From an uncultured Clostridia bacterium (GTDB lineage Bacteria; Bacillota; Clostridia; TANB77; CAG-508), in the NCBI GenBank assembly GCA_947625415.1, contig CANQOG010000008.1, forward strand, positions 1 to 47,328: a stretch of DNA of 47,328 nt, read 5' to 3'. Both the position numbers and the translations under genes were made by a program. This document shows positions 8,750 through 19,619 of this stretch, in pieces (within the stretch, counting starts at the first letter, position 1; every line of letters begins with the position of its first letter). The notes under the pieces are model-generated. The model had not been told where the DNA came from, did not search any database, and was given only the letters and a program-made list of their open reading frames with translations.

Positions 8750-11220
8750 ATGGCTAAAAGGAGAAAAACTAGAAAGAGAGCATCTACTACTTCAAGAGGC
8801 TTAGATCCTGATATTGCAGTAGTATTATTAATTATTTTAGGAATATTAGCATGTGTTATTATATATGGAAATGCTGGGGCGTTAGGAGAAAATTTAGGCC
8901 CATTTTTAGGAGGATGTTTTGGAAAAATTAAATATATAATTCCAATTGCAATTTTTGGAGTTGCTTTTGCTGTTACGAAGGATAATGGAAAATTTATAAA
9001 ATCAAAGATATTTCAAATTTTACTTTTATTAGGATTTGTTTCTTCTTGTTTTACAATTTATCAAATGTCTATTGGGCATATTGATAAAGCAAAAGGATTT
9101 GAAACAGTCGTTCAGGCAGCATATAAATTAGGTGTTTCAGATGGCGGTGGAGGAACTATTGGAGCAGTTATTGCATATCCATTAGTTAGTTTATTCGGAG
9201 AGTTTGGCGCAGCAGTTGCTTCTCTTCGGTTTAACGTTAATTTTGGCAATATTTACGTTTGGATTTAGCCCTTCAAGTTGGTTATTAGATTTGCAAGATA
9301 GAATGGAGGAAAGTAAAGAATTACGCCATGATGAACTTGAAGCAAGAAGAGCTGCTCGAGAGGAAAAGAGAAAGAATAAAGTTATAAATATTCCTTTAGA
9401 TGATGGAGATGATGTAAAATCAAGAAAAGCAAAATATGAAGAAGAGCTAAGAATGCAAGAAGACCAAATAAAGATGAATTTGGAAGGACTTGAAGAGCAA
9501 GCTCCAGTTAAGAAAGAAGGAAAAATTAAAGGATTATTTAGACATAATGATGGAAGTAGCGAGATTATTGAAAATGGAAAACTTGTTGAAGATCAAAAAG
9601 CTACGGAAAATCCTAATGAATTAAGTGGGCTATTTGTAAAACAAACTGTTGAGAAAGAAGAGAAAACTCAAGAAATTTTACAATTAGAGCATAATACAAC
9701 TTCTGAAGAAGATGATAATTATGAATTTCCACCATTAGAACTTATGAAACAAGGAAACCAAAAAAGTTCAAGAGGTGGAAATAAAGCTTTGTCAGAGACT
9801 GCTTTAAAATTGCAAAAAACTTTACATAGTTTTGGAGTTGCTGCAAAAGTAGAAAACTATTCTGTTGGTCCAGCAATTACGAGATTTGAGTTAAAACCTG
9901 CAGAAGGTGTTAGAGTTAGTAAAATTGCAAAGCTTGCTGATGATATAGCTTTAAATTTAGCTGCTGAAACTATAAGAATTGAAGCTCCTATACCAGGAAA
10001 ACAGGCTGTTGGTATAGAAATTCCAAATAGTCAAAGAGAACTTGTTCCTTTAAGAGATGTTTTAGAATCAGATAGCTTTAAAGATGCAACTTCTAAGGTT
10101 TCTATGGCACTTCGGAAAGGATATTGCTGGAGATGCTGTTATTGCAGATATTGCAAAAATGCCACACGTATTAATTGCAGGCTCAACAGGTTCTGGAAAA
10201 TCTGTATGTGTTAATTCTCTTATTACAAGTATTTTATATAAAGCTAAACCTAGTGAAGTAAAACTTTTAATGGTTGATCCAAAGGTCGTTGAACTTTCAG
10301 TTTATAATGGAATTCCACATTTATTAATTCCAGTTGTAACAGATCCTAAAAAAGCTGCTGGAGCTTTAGCTTGGGCTGTTCAAGAAATGGAAAATAGATA
10401 TAGTTTATTTGCAAAACAAGGAGTAAGAGATTTAAAGGGATATAATCATTCAGTTGAAGAAACTGAACATAGACAATTACCTCAAATTGTTATAATTGTA
10501 GATGAGCTTGCAGATTTAATGATGGTTGCTGCAAAAGATGTTGAAGATGCAATATGTAGATTGGCTCAAAAAGCCAGAGCTGCTGGAATGCATTTAGTTA
10601 TTGCAACACAAAGGCCTTCTGTTGATGTTATTACTGGTCTTATTAAAGCTAATGTTCCATCAAGAATTGCATTTGCAGTATCTTCTCAAATAGATTCTAG
10701 AACAATATTAGATATGGCTGGGGCTGAAAAGCTTTTAGGAAAAGGTGATATGTTGTTTTATCCTATTGGGGCTTCAAAGCCAACCAGAGTTCAAGGTGCT
10801 TTTGTGTCTGATGATGAAGTTGAAAATATTGTTGGATTTATAAAATCAAATGGAACTGTTACATATAATCAAGATATTATAGAACAGATAGAAAATTCTA
10901 ATAAATCAGATAAAGAAAAAGATGAGGAAATGGAAGATGGAGATGATATGGATCCACTTCTAAATGAAGCTATTGAAAGTGTTATTGAAATTGGACAGGC
11001 TTCTACGTCTTTTATTCAAAGAAGATTTAAAGTGGGCTATGCTAGAGCTGGTAGAATAATTGACCAAATGGAAGCAAGAGGAGTTATTTCTGGTTATGCT
11101 GGTAGTAAACCTAGAGAAGTTTTAATTTCTAAAGAACGTTGGCAAGAGATTAATATGAGTCCTACTCAAATTGCTGTAAATACAGATGAAGAAAATCAAG
11201 GAGAAAGTGAAGAGGATTAA
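8750..11220 (+). CDS. ftsK: DNA translocase FtsK/SpoIIIE, two CGG +1 sites
   Basis: 822 aa when C is skipped at CGG 9227 and CGG 10113. The N-terminal region has about four membrane spans; the first site lies in the fourth ([16 protein letters not shown]). A charged linker of about 200 residues follows. The motor has the alpha/beta domains ([20 protein letters not shown]), [13 protein letters not shown] (second site), Walker [18 protein letters not shown], Walker [14 protein letters not shown], and [18 protein letters not shown]. The C-terminal gamma winged helix ([21 protein letters not shown]) would recognise orienting DNA motifs. It pumps chromosome ends through the septum. Three reading frames each hold conserved FtsK sequence, so the shifts must be passed to make the motor. 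The stop overlaps the next ATG (TAATG). Confidence 0.95.
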
Positions 11221-12729
11221 TGAAATTATTTAAGGCAGATGCTGATTATAATTTAATATTAGAAAAAATTTTGGATTCTAAATACTTTTCTTCAAATTCC
11301 AAAAGTTTGTTATTTAGTATGATTTATAAAATTGAAGAATTTTATAAAGACTATGAAATGGTAAAAAATATTGATACTACTAAAGATGAATTTTTAAATT
11401 TAATTTTAGATACTATCAAAAAATATTGTGATAATATAAAGTTAATTGAGCCAGAAGAAAACGATATTTTAAAGAAAAATAATGTTCAAGGCTTAACTAA
11501 TTCTGAAGAAAGAAGTTTACTTTGCTATCCGACTGAAAATTCACTTCTATATTCCATTTCAGCTATAATGCCAAAATATTTTTATATACCAGATAATTTT
11601 GAATATAAAAGTTCACTTCAAAGAACATTAGTGAATGGATATTGCTCTAATGTTTTGGAAATACTATCAGATTTTAGCGGTTGGTCATGGGATGTAAATT
11701 CTAGGAACAAAAAAAATATTGAAGATAATTTAGTTTATCAAAACTTTGTTATAATGTTTGGAAATATTTTTATGGAACAATGGAAGTCAGGAGACACAAA
11801 GGATGAGAGTTTTTTTCAAGAAATAAAGAAACATTTTGAGAGAACACGGATATTTTGAAATTTTATGTAAATATCTAGTTTCTGGATTAACTATAAAAGA
11901 AAGAAGTAAGACTGACAAAGAAATTGCTTCTAAAATAAAGGAATTAGAAAAAATTTCTGATAAAATAGCGTATTTTGAAAATATAAAAAATCTTAAACTT
12001 AAATATTTAAAAGAGCTAGAAAAAATAACGATTCTGTTAAATAATAAGGATTTAATGAGAAAAGAATATATTACTAGAAATTCTAAAGTAGAGTCTGCAA
12101 AAAGAATTGCAACTATTGGAATATATAAGAAAATGTTAGAGAATAGAAAAGAGGTAGTTGTAAATAAAATCTCTGAATTGACAGCAAGCATGAATCCAAT
12201 AAATTATATGAACAAAAAAAGAGAATTAGAAAAATATATTGAAATAAATTCTAACAACTTACAAAATAAAGAAGAAATACTTATTAAGCTACAAGAGACA
12301 TTTATTACGTTATTAAAAGATAATTGTTATGAAACAGATAATGTTCAAGGTCTTAAAGATTTAATTTTTAAGATTAGATATTATAGATTTTTATATTTAA
12401 CAGATAAAGAGCAAATTAGAGATAATGAAACTTTAAATAACCAGATTAATGTTGTATTAAAACAGGCAATTCAAAAATTAGTAGCAAATGAGGTTATTAG
12501 AAAAATTGCAAATGATGATGAGTTAAATCAAGAAATAATTAGTTTAATTTTAGATACAAAGATTATAGATTTAATGGCTATAAGATTTGAAATTGCTATA
12601 AAAGATGACTGTATAAGAGTTAAAACTTATGAAAGAGAAGTTTTTGAAAAAGAATTTGATATAAAAGGTCAGTTCTCTAAAAAAAGCTTTGATATAAAAT
12701 CAGGGAAAATTTATAAATTATTCATGTAA
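11220..12729 (+). CDS. Unknown 502-aa helical protein, one CGG +1 site
   Basis: No family recognised. It starts inside the ftsK stop codon (TAATG), so it is coupled to the translocase. The sequence is Lys/Glu/Asn/Ile-rich and mainly helical; the N-terminal ~210 residues look globular (NSLLYSISAIMPKYFYIPDN, FSGWSWDVNSRNKKN), followed by coiled-coil-like helices. CGG at 11847 must be passed (HFERTGYFEILCKYLVSG) to join the two halves; unshifted translation stops two codons later. No signal peptide or membrane span. The genetic linkage suggests a role with FtsK or chromosome handling, but this is only inferred. Confidence 0.7.
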
Positions 12730-12756
12730 AATACAAGAGTAAAGAAAGGAACACAA

Positions 12757-14418
12757 ATGAAGGTATCTTTTTTGGGAGCTGCTAAAACTGTTACAGGTTC
12801 TAATCATTTAGTTGAAGCTGCTGGAAAAAAATTTTTAGTCGACTGTGGAATGTATCAAGGAAAAATTACGGAAGAATATGATAATTCTGATTCATTTGCC
12901 TTTGATATAAATGAAATAGATTTTATGTTATTAACACATGCTCATATTGATCATTCTGGAAGAATTCCAAAACTTTATAATGAGGGTTACAGAAACCCAG
13001 TTTATGCAACAAAAGCTACTTGCGATTTATGCTCTATAATGCTTCCAGATAGCCGGGCATATTCAAGAAACTGAAGTTGAATGGAGAAATAGAAAAAGAA
13101 TTCGTGAAGGAAAAGAACCACTTCCACCACTTTATACAGCGGAAGAGGCAATAAAATGTCAAGAGATATTTAAACCTGTTGAATATGATGATATAATTGA
13201 TATTGACGATAATATAAGTGTTAGATTTAATGATGCTGGTCATATGTTAGGTTCTGCAATAATTGAAATTTGGATTCAAGAAGATGGTAAAACAACTAAA
13301 CTTGTATTTACAGGTGACTTAGGAAATAATGATTTACCACTTTTAGATTCTCCAACAATGATTTCAAATGCTGATTATGTAATAATGGAATCTACTTATG
13401 GAAATAGACTTCATATTAGAAATGATACTAAAGCAGAAGCGTTTTTGGACATAGTTTCAGAAACTTTAGATAATAATGGAACTGTTGTAATACCTTCATT
13501 TGCAGTTCGGAAGAACACAGGAAATTTTATATGAAATTGACAAATTAAAAGATGAAAAAGGTAGTCAAGATGAAGAGTTTTTCAAAAAATATGAAAAATT
13601 GATGAAAGCTGATGTTTTTGTAGATAGTCCACTTGCAATTTCAGCTACAGAAATATTTAAGAAAAATACAGAGCTTTTTGAAGAAGAAATACAGGAAAAA
13701 ATTAAATCTGGTGACCATCCTTTAGAATTTCCTGGACTTAAGTTTACTGTAACAGCTGAAGAATCTAAAGAATTAAATCAAAGAGAAGAACCATGTATAA
13801 TAATATCTGCTAGCCGGAATGTGTGATGTTGGTAGAATTAAGCATCATTTAAAACATAATCTTTGGAAAGAAAGTAGTACTATTCTTTTTGTTGGATATC
13901 AAGTTCCTGGAACATTAGGATATTCAATTGTTAATGGAGCTAAAAAAGTAAAATTATTTGGCGAAGAAATTGCAGTTAATGCTAGAGTAGAGTATATTGA
14001 AGGATATTCTGGACATGCTGACCAAGAGTGGTTATTAAATTTTGTTTATTCATTTACAAATCCGCCAAAACATATATTTTTAGTTCATGGTGAAGAAGAT
14101 GCTCAAATTGAGTTAAAAAATAAAATTGAAGCAACTTCAGAAACAAAAGTTACAATTCCAAGTTTTGGAGAAACATATATATTAGATGGTTCAACAGAAC
14201 CAAAATGTGAATTTAATGAAAATGATGAAATTGAATATAGAAAACTTGCTAGAAAGTTTGAAGTTCTTGATAATATTGAGAATTTAATTGAAACAATGAC
14301 AGATATTGGTGAAGATATAAAAGCTTCTAAATTAGAAACAGATGATGAAGAAATTATAGGTTTGAGCAATAGAATTAAAGAACTGCAAGAACATATAAAT
14401 AAAATAATTGGAGAGTAA
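12757..14418 (+). CDS. Metallo-beta-lactamase/beta-CASP RNase (CPSF73/YSH1-like), three CGG +1 sites
   Basis: 552 aa when C is skipped at CGG 13054, 13508 and 13815. MBL motifs: LLTHAHIDHSGRIPKLY (HxHxDH), then PDSGHIQETEVEW with the first Gly site, NDAGHMLGSAIIEI, and FTGDLGNNDLPLL. The beta-CASP part begins around VIPSFAVGRTQEILYEID (second site), then ISASGMCDVGRIKHHL (third site), VGYQVPGTLGY, GYSGHADQEWLLNF and IFLVHGEEDAQIEL. All three restored Gly residues are conserved in this family. The protein probably processes RNA as an endo- or exonuclease. A C-terminal helical extension of about 80 residues follows the core. AAAGGA precedes the ATG. The Met codon at 13244 lies inside the MBL domain and is not a start. 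Confidence 0.93.
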
Positions 14419-14421
14419 ATT

Positions 14422-16279
14422 ATGGATAAGTATTTTAATGATGCAGTAGTCCGGAAATGGAAATGTTACTGCTACATTTTCAAAAACAGGAGAAATTTTA
14501 AGATTTTTTTATCCACATCCAGACTTTAAACAATTTATAGAATGGATGAAAATGAGCGTTAAGATAAATGATTCATTAAATATATATTTACATGATGATA
14601 TAAATAATACTTATATGCAAAGGTATATAGAAAATACTAATGTATTGCAAACAGAGATTTTTAATACTTATTTTAGTTTAAGAGTATTACAAACTGATTT
14701 TGTTCCTGTAAATGAAAATATACTTGTTAGAAATTATTTAATAAAAAATGAAAATTCTATTGATTTAAAAATAAATTTACTAGCAAACTCTAAATTATTA
14801 TCAAATATAAATAATGATACATCAGGTTTGATAAAATATAATAGTTTAATTCAATATAATCATGATTATACATTTTCTATATTTTCAAATGAGAAACTAT
14901 ATTCATATCAAGTAAATGATGTTGAAAATAGTATTTGGACAGGAAGTATTTGGGGAAAAGACTATGTTGGGTTATCTAATAATTCAGCAATTTCTTATGA
15001 TATTGGAACACTTCATCCAAATGAAGAAGCTAGATTTTCATTGTTTATTATGGTAAATGAAACTGATTTTGAAAATTTGGGAAAGAAAATAGAAAGAGTT
15101 AAAAATTTAGATGTAAATGAATTATATTCAAAAACAATTGAATATTGGAAAAATTTTGTTATAAGCCATGACAAATTAAAAATTTTAAATTCTAAATTAG
15201 ATGATAGAATTAAAGAAATTTATTCAAGAACTATTCTTTTATATCCGCTTCTTCAAAATAAAGAAACAGGTGGAATGTCAGCTGGAGTAGAAATTGATGA
15301 ATGGAAAACAAAAAGTGGTAGGTATTCATATTGTTGGCCTAGAGATTCTGTATTTATTACTAAAGCTCAAGATATACTTGGAATGGAAGATGAAACAACA
15401 AAATTTTATAATGATTTTTGTAGAATTACGCAAAGTGAAACTGGAAGATGGGAGCAAAGATTTTATACAGATGGAAGATTAGCTCCTTCTTGGGGTTATC
15501 AAATTGATGAAACTGCTGGAGTTATTGTTGGAATTTATGAACATTATTTGAAAATAAAAGATATGGATTTTTTGAAAAAAAATACTACAATGATAAATAA
15601 AGCTGTAGAATATTTAAAACTATATGTTGATGATTTGCTTTCAAAAGAACCAAAATTTAGAAAAAGTTATGATTTATGGGAAGAGTATGAAGGTGTTTCA
15701 TTATATGCTTTAGCAAATATTTATTCTGCATTTAGAGCAGCAATGAAAATAAGTGTAGTAATACTTCCAGCAAATGGAAGGGAAAATTTAGAATTAGATG
15801 AATATAGTTTAAGATTAAAACAATATATTTTAGAAAACTTTTTTGATGAAAATTTGAAAACTTTTGTTAGAAATCGTGAAGACAATAGAATGGATATAAG
15901 TCTTCTTGGACCTTGCATTCCTTTTGGAATGTTAGAATATAACTCTAGAGAGATGTTAAATACAGTACAAAAGATGGAAATGACAATAAGAACATATACA
16001 GGTGGATTTATGAGATATGAGAATGATACTTATGTTGGAGGAAATCCATGGGTAATTGCTACATTATGGATGGCTTTATATTATATTGAAGCTGATAGAA
16101 AAGATGACGCTTTAGAATGTTTTAATTTTGTAGTAAATACATCTTATGAACATGGTTTTTTGGCAGAGCAAATTGATAATATTACATTAAAAGCCAAATG
16201 GGTTATTGGGCTTAGCTGGAGCCATGCAATGTTTGTTATTGTACTTGAAAAATTATTAGAAAAAGGGATGTTGGAATGA
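14422..16279 (+). CDS. GH15-type glucoamylase/trehalase-like glycoside hydrolase, one CGG +1 site
   Basis: 618 aa with C skipped at CGG 14452 (codon 11), giving FNDAVVGNGNVTATF. The N-terminal beta-sandwich (about 1-230) and the C-terminal (alpha/alpha)6 barrel match GH15-type enzymes. Signatures: YCWPRDSVFITKAQ, WEQRFYTDGRLAPSWGYQ, QIDETAGVIVGIYEHYL, DLWEEYEGVSLYALANIY (likely catalytic acid region) and GLSWSHAMFVIVLEKLL. There is no signal peptide, so the enzyme is probably cytosolic and acts on a glycogen- or trehalose-like glucan. The stop overlaps the radA ATG. Without the shift the reading frame from the ATG is lost within a few codons, and the next Met in the correct frame (14546) lacks the N-terminal strand. 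Confidence 0.88.
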
Positions 16280-17637
16280 AATTAAAGACAATTTTTGTTT
16301 GTAGTGAATGTCGGGTATGAGTCACCAAAATGGTTGGGAAAATGCCCATCTTGTAATTCATGGAATACCTTTTATGAGGAAAAAGATGTAGAGAAAAAAG
16401 GAACTACATCTTTTAAAAGTGAAAGAACTGATGCAGTTAAATTAAATGATGTAGTAAAAAAAGAAACGACAAGAATAAAAACAGGAATTAGAGAATTAGA
16501 TAGAGTTTTAGGAGGAGGATTTGTTACTCGGTTCTTTAACTCTTATTGGTGGCGAGCCACGGAATTGGAAAATCAACTTTAATTCTTCAAATTTGTGATA
16601 AAATAGACATTCAAGGAAAGATATTATATGTTTCTGGAGAAGAGTCTGCTGAACAAATTAAATTAAGAGCAGATAGATTAAATGTACATAAAGATAATTT
16701 ACTTTTTTTGTCTGAAACAGATATTGATAATATAGAAGCTCAAATTGAAAAAAATAATCCAGAGTTTGTGATAATAGATTCTATTCAAACTGTTTATTCT
16801 GATGATATAACTTCTAGCGCGGGAAGTGTTTCACAGGTTAGAGAAATTACTGCTAGAATTATGAAAATTTGTAAGCATAAAGGAATAACAACTATTATTA
16901 TTGGACATGTAACAAAAGATGGAACAATTGCTGGTCCTAGAGTACTAGAACACATGGTAGATACTGTTTTATATTTAGAAGGAGAAAGATATTTTTCATA
17001 TAGAATTTTGCGTGGAGTAAAAAATAGATTTGGCTCAACAAATGAAATTGGAATGTTTGAAATGGAAAACGAAGGGCTAGTTGAGATATTAGATCCATCT
17101 TCAATTTTAATTTCAGATAAAGATAGTAGTGGAAGTAGCGGAACAGTTATAATTGTTTCATTAGAAGGAACAAGACCACTTTTAATAGAGCTTCAGGCTT
17201 TAGTTACACAGAGCTTTTTTGGAATGCCAAGAAGAAATGCTATTGGAATTGACTATAATAGATTAACTCTTTTAGCGGCTGTTTTAGAGAAAAAAACTAG
17301 AGTTTCGCTTGGAACTCAAGATATTTACTTAAATGTTGTAAGTGGAATTAAGATAAATGAGCCTGCAATTGATTTAGGAATTTGTGTGGCAACTGTTTCA
17401 AGTTTAAAAAATATTCCTATAGATAAAAAAGTAGTTGTCATCGGTGAAGTTGGCTTGACAGGCGAAGTTAGAAGTGTTAATCTAATTGATAAAAGACTTA
17501 ATGAAGCTGAAAAATTGGGTTATAAAAAATGTATAATTCCAGAAAGTAATAAAAAATACTTGAAAGAATCTCATAAATTAGATATAATAGGTGTGAAAAA
17601 TGTAAGTGAAGCAATAAAATATTTAGGCTTAGCTTAG
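16276..17637 (+). CDS. radA: DNA repair protein RadA, three CGG +1 sites
   Basis: 452 aa, the usual RadA length, when C is skipped at CGG 16312, 16529 and 16560. Site 1 is in the C4 zinc finger, [20 protein letters not shown]. Site 2 gives LGGGFVTGSLTLIGGEP and site 3, 31 bases later, gives the Walker A Gly in GEPGIGKSTLI. Further on are the RadA motif KNRFGS, Walker B-type FVIIDSIQTVYS, and a C-terminal Lon-like domain (VVIGEVGLTGEVRSV). The segment between sites 2 and 3 is family sequence in a third frame, so all three shifts are needed for one functional ATPase. It promotes branch migration in recombination repair. The ATG overlaps the TGA of the preceding gene. Confidence 0.96.
16529..16563 (+). 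other. Pair of CGGN recoding sites flanking the RadA Walker A strand
   Basis: CGGT at 16529 and CGGA at 16560. Before 16529 the frame encodes DRVLGGGFVT; between the sites GSLTLIGGEP; after 16560 GIGKSTLILQ. Each piece is canonical RadA sequence in a different frame. Confidence 0.88.
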
Positions 17638-17680
17638 TTTTTCAAGCAATTTTAAGATATAACAAGGAGTGTTTGACAAA

Positions 17681-18661
17681 ATGAAAAACGTACTAAAAAA
17701 TTTAATTTTAATTATTTTAATTGCAGCAGTAGCTATAGGTGTAGGATTTTTAATATTTAGAGCTGTGAAAAGTGTAAGCTATAATAAAAATTCTAAAAAT
17801 CCAATTTTAACTTTAGAAGTTGAAAATTATGGAGAAGTTCAAATTGAACTTGAACCTGATTATGCTCCAAATACTGTGGCAACAATTATTAAGCTTGCTC
17901 AAAATGGATATTATGATGGAAAAATATTCTATGGAACAGATACTAGAGCAGTTGCTGCTGGAATGAATTTAAAAACAGAAGAAACGCCTAGTGACCAATA
18001 TGATGAAAATGGAAACTATATAGGACCAGAAGGACAAGAAGTTACTATTACTAAAACAGCTGAAGAAGATGTTTTAAGAGTTAGCGATTTAGATAAAAGT
18101 GTAACACCTTATATTTCAGAGGATGACCCAAATTATTCTACAACAGATGAAGACAAAAGAGGTAGCGAAGAAGAAGATTATGAAGTTTCAGTTGCTGGAG
18201 AATTTGTTGCAAATGGATTTGATGATAATACATTAAGATTTGAAAAAGGAACTGTTGGACTTTATAGAAGCAATTATAGTGGTGATAATTTAAGCCAAGA
18301 GAGCTATAATTCAGGAAATTCTTTATTTTTCATAACAACAGATGAGGATAGTACTTTAAATGGTGAATATGCAGCATTTGGTAAAGTAATTAAAGGAATG
18401 GATTTAATTGAGAGAATGCTTACTTTACCATTAGAGCAAGAAGAAACTGATGAAGAAGGAAATACTACTTCAGACCCAGTTGCTGGAAATTTATCAGAAA
18501 ACCAAGAAATTGTAAAATTTAACGTTGATTCATGTCCAGTTATTACAAAAGCTACAGTTGAAACTTATGGTGTAGATTATGGAATGCCAAAATATATGAA
18601 AGCATTTGATTATAATAAATATATGTCTGATTTAATTTTACAATATTATCAAAATCAATAG
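17681..18661 (+). CDS. Membrane-anchored cyclophilin-type peptidyl-prolyl isomerase-like protein
   Basis: 326 aa. One N-terminal membrane span (about residues 4-30) and then a cyclophilin fold outside: ILTLEVENYGEVQIEL, APNTVATIIKLAQNGYYDG, GEFVANGF, EKGTVGLYRSNYS, NSLFFITTD and YAAFGKVIKGMDLIERML. The usual FHRVI active-site segment is FYGTDTRA, so the catalytic Arg is not evident and activity is doubtful. An acidic insertion (about 100-165) separates the two halves. Start chosen at ATG 17681, with AAGGAG at 17664-17669; the GTG at 17669 lies inside that site. Probably an extracytoplasmic foldase or a degenerate binding version. No in-frame CGG. Confidence 0.8.
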   Translation: MKNVLKNLILIILIAAVAIGVGFLIFRAVKSVSYNKNSKNPILTLEVENYGEVQIELEPDYAPNTVATIIKLAQNGYYDGKIFYGTDTRAVAAGMNLKTEETPSDQYDENGNYIGPEGQEVTITKTAEEDVLRVSDLDKSVTPYISEDDPNYSTTDEDKRGSEEEDYEVSVAGEFVANGFDDNTLRFEKGTVGLYRSNYSGDNLSQESYNSGNSLFFITTDEDSTLNGEYAAFGKVIKGMDLIERMLTLPLEQEETDEEGNTTSDPVAGNLSENQEIVKFNVDSCPVITKATVETYGVDYGMPKYMKAFDYNKYMSDLILQYYQNQ

Positions 18662-18696
18662 TACAAAAGAGTTTATAATAAAGTGAGGAATTTGTT

Positions 18697-19494
18697 ATGA
18701 AAAATAACAAAGGTGTAACATTAATTTCATTAATTACTTCAGTAGTATTGTTAATTATTATTGCTGGGCTTACTATTTCTACAAGCGTATCATCTTTTAA
18801 TCAGATGAAGTTTGAAGGAAAGAAATCAGAAATTGAGGAAATGCAAAAATTAGTTGATGAAATAGCTACAGATTATCAAACATATTTGTTAGAAAGACAT
18901 TCAGGTAATAATGAATATGTAGATTATTTTAAAGTAAGATATGGTGTAGATTTTTCAAGTAAATTATTATTGCAAAGTAGCAATTTAGATTTAGCTAGAA
19001 ATGTAATAAGCAAGTATCCTGATTTAGCTAAACCAGGCAATAATGTATTTTTATTTAAAAGCAATGATATATCAAAAAATTTTGATTTAAAAGGAATAAA
19101 TGATGTTATTGTTGATTTTTCGACTAGAACAGTTTATTCTGTTGAGGGAATAAAAGATCCAAGTGATAAAAATGTTATTTATTATACTCAGAGTGATTGG
19201 AAAAATGACCCAAAAATAACTTATACTCCACCTATAACAGTAACTCAGGGACCTAAGACAGGAACAACATTTGAATTTAAAATTAATTCATCTAGTAAAA
19301 ACCTAAATAATATTTCTGAGGTCTATTCTGTTTATATAAACAGTAGTAATGTTGTAACAACTACAAAAATTAATCCAACTTCAAAATCAGCAACTGAAAT
19401 TAAAGTTAATGTTACAGGTGAAGGAATATATAAATTTAGGCTTGTAGATAGTTCAAAAAATATCTATGAAACTGAAGAAATAGAAACAAATTAG
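18697..19494 (+). CDS. Type IV prepilin-like surface protein
   Basis: 265 aa. The N-terminus MKNNKGVTLISLITSVVLL carries a prepilin peptidase site (K-G before a hydrophobic helix), although the usual +5 Glu is absent. A polar helix continues to about residue 60, then a globular C-terminal domain of unknown type rich in Ser, Asn and Thr, with a beta-rich end (SATEIKVNVTGEGIYKFRLVDSSKN, partly). It probably forms or joins a pseudopilus or is anchored by its helix. This intact N-terminus is a useful comparison for the truncated prepilin helices at 43805 and 46688. A terminator follows directly. Confidence 0.75.
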   Translation: MKNNKGVTLISLITSVVLLIIIAGLTISTSVSSFNQMKFEGKKSEIEEMQKLVDEIATDYQTYLLERHSGNNEYVDYFKVRYGVDFSSKLLLQSSNLDLARNVISKYPDLAKPGNNVFLFKSNDISKNFDLKGINDVIVDFSTRTVYSVEGIKDPSDKNVIYYTQSDWKNDPKITYTPPITVTQGPKTGTTFEFKINSSSKNLNNISEVYSVYINSSNVVTTTKINPTSKSATEIKVNVTGEGIYKFRLVDSSKNIYETEEIETN

Positions 19495-19504
19495 TAAAAT
19501 ATGG

Positions 19505-19540
19505 CGAGAACTTTAAGCGAAAAGTTCTCGTAATTTTTTA
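19505..19540 (+). terminator. Terminator after the prepilin-like gene
   Basis: Perfect 10-bp stem CGAGAACTTT / AAAGTTCTCG (19505-19514 and 19521-19530) followed by TAATTTTTTA. Confidence 0.85.
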
Positions 19541-19552
19541 TTAAAATTTGTA

Positions 19553-19580
19553 TTGACTTTTAAGTTAAAACATGTAATAA
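19553..19580 (+). promoter_or_regulatory. Promoter of the peptide-binding protein gene
   Basis: TTGACT at 19553-19558, 16-bp spacer, TAATAA at 19575-19580 with a TG two bases before the hexamer region. The TAGGAG ribosome site lies at 19604-19609. Confidence 0.5.
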
Positions 19581-19619
19581 TTTTTTTGACTTATAATTTT
19601 AATTAGGAGTTTTGAATAA

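Noticed and set aside
13244-13510. Separate beta-lactamase-fold gene starting at 13244
   Set aside because: The Met is inside the conserved GHMLGSA motif of one continuous MBL/beta-CASP protein.
1443-17637. mutL, miaA, ftsK and radA are pseudogenes
   Set aside because: Apart from the CGG sites the coding sequence is intact to the end, with conserved catalytic motifs in every frame segment; true decay would also show deletions, other insertions and stop codons.
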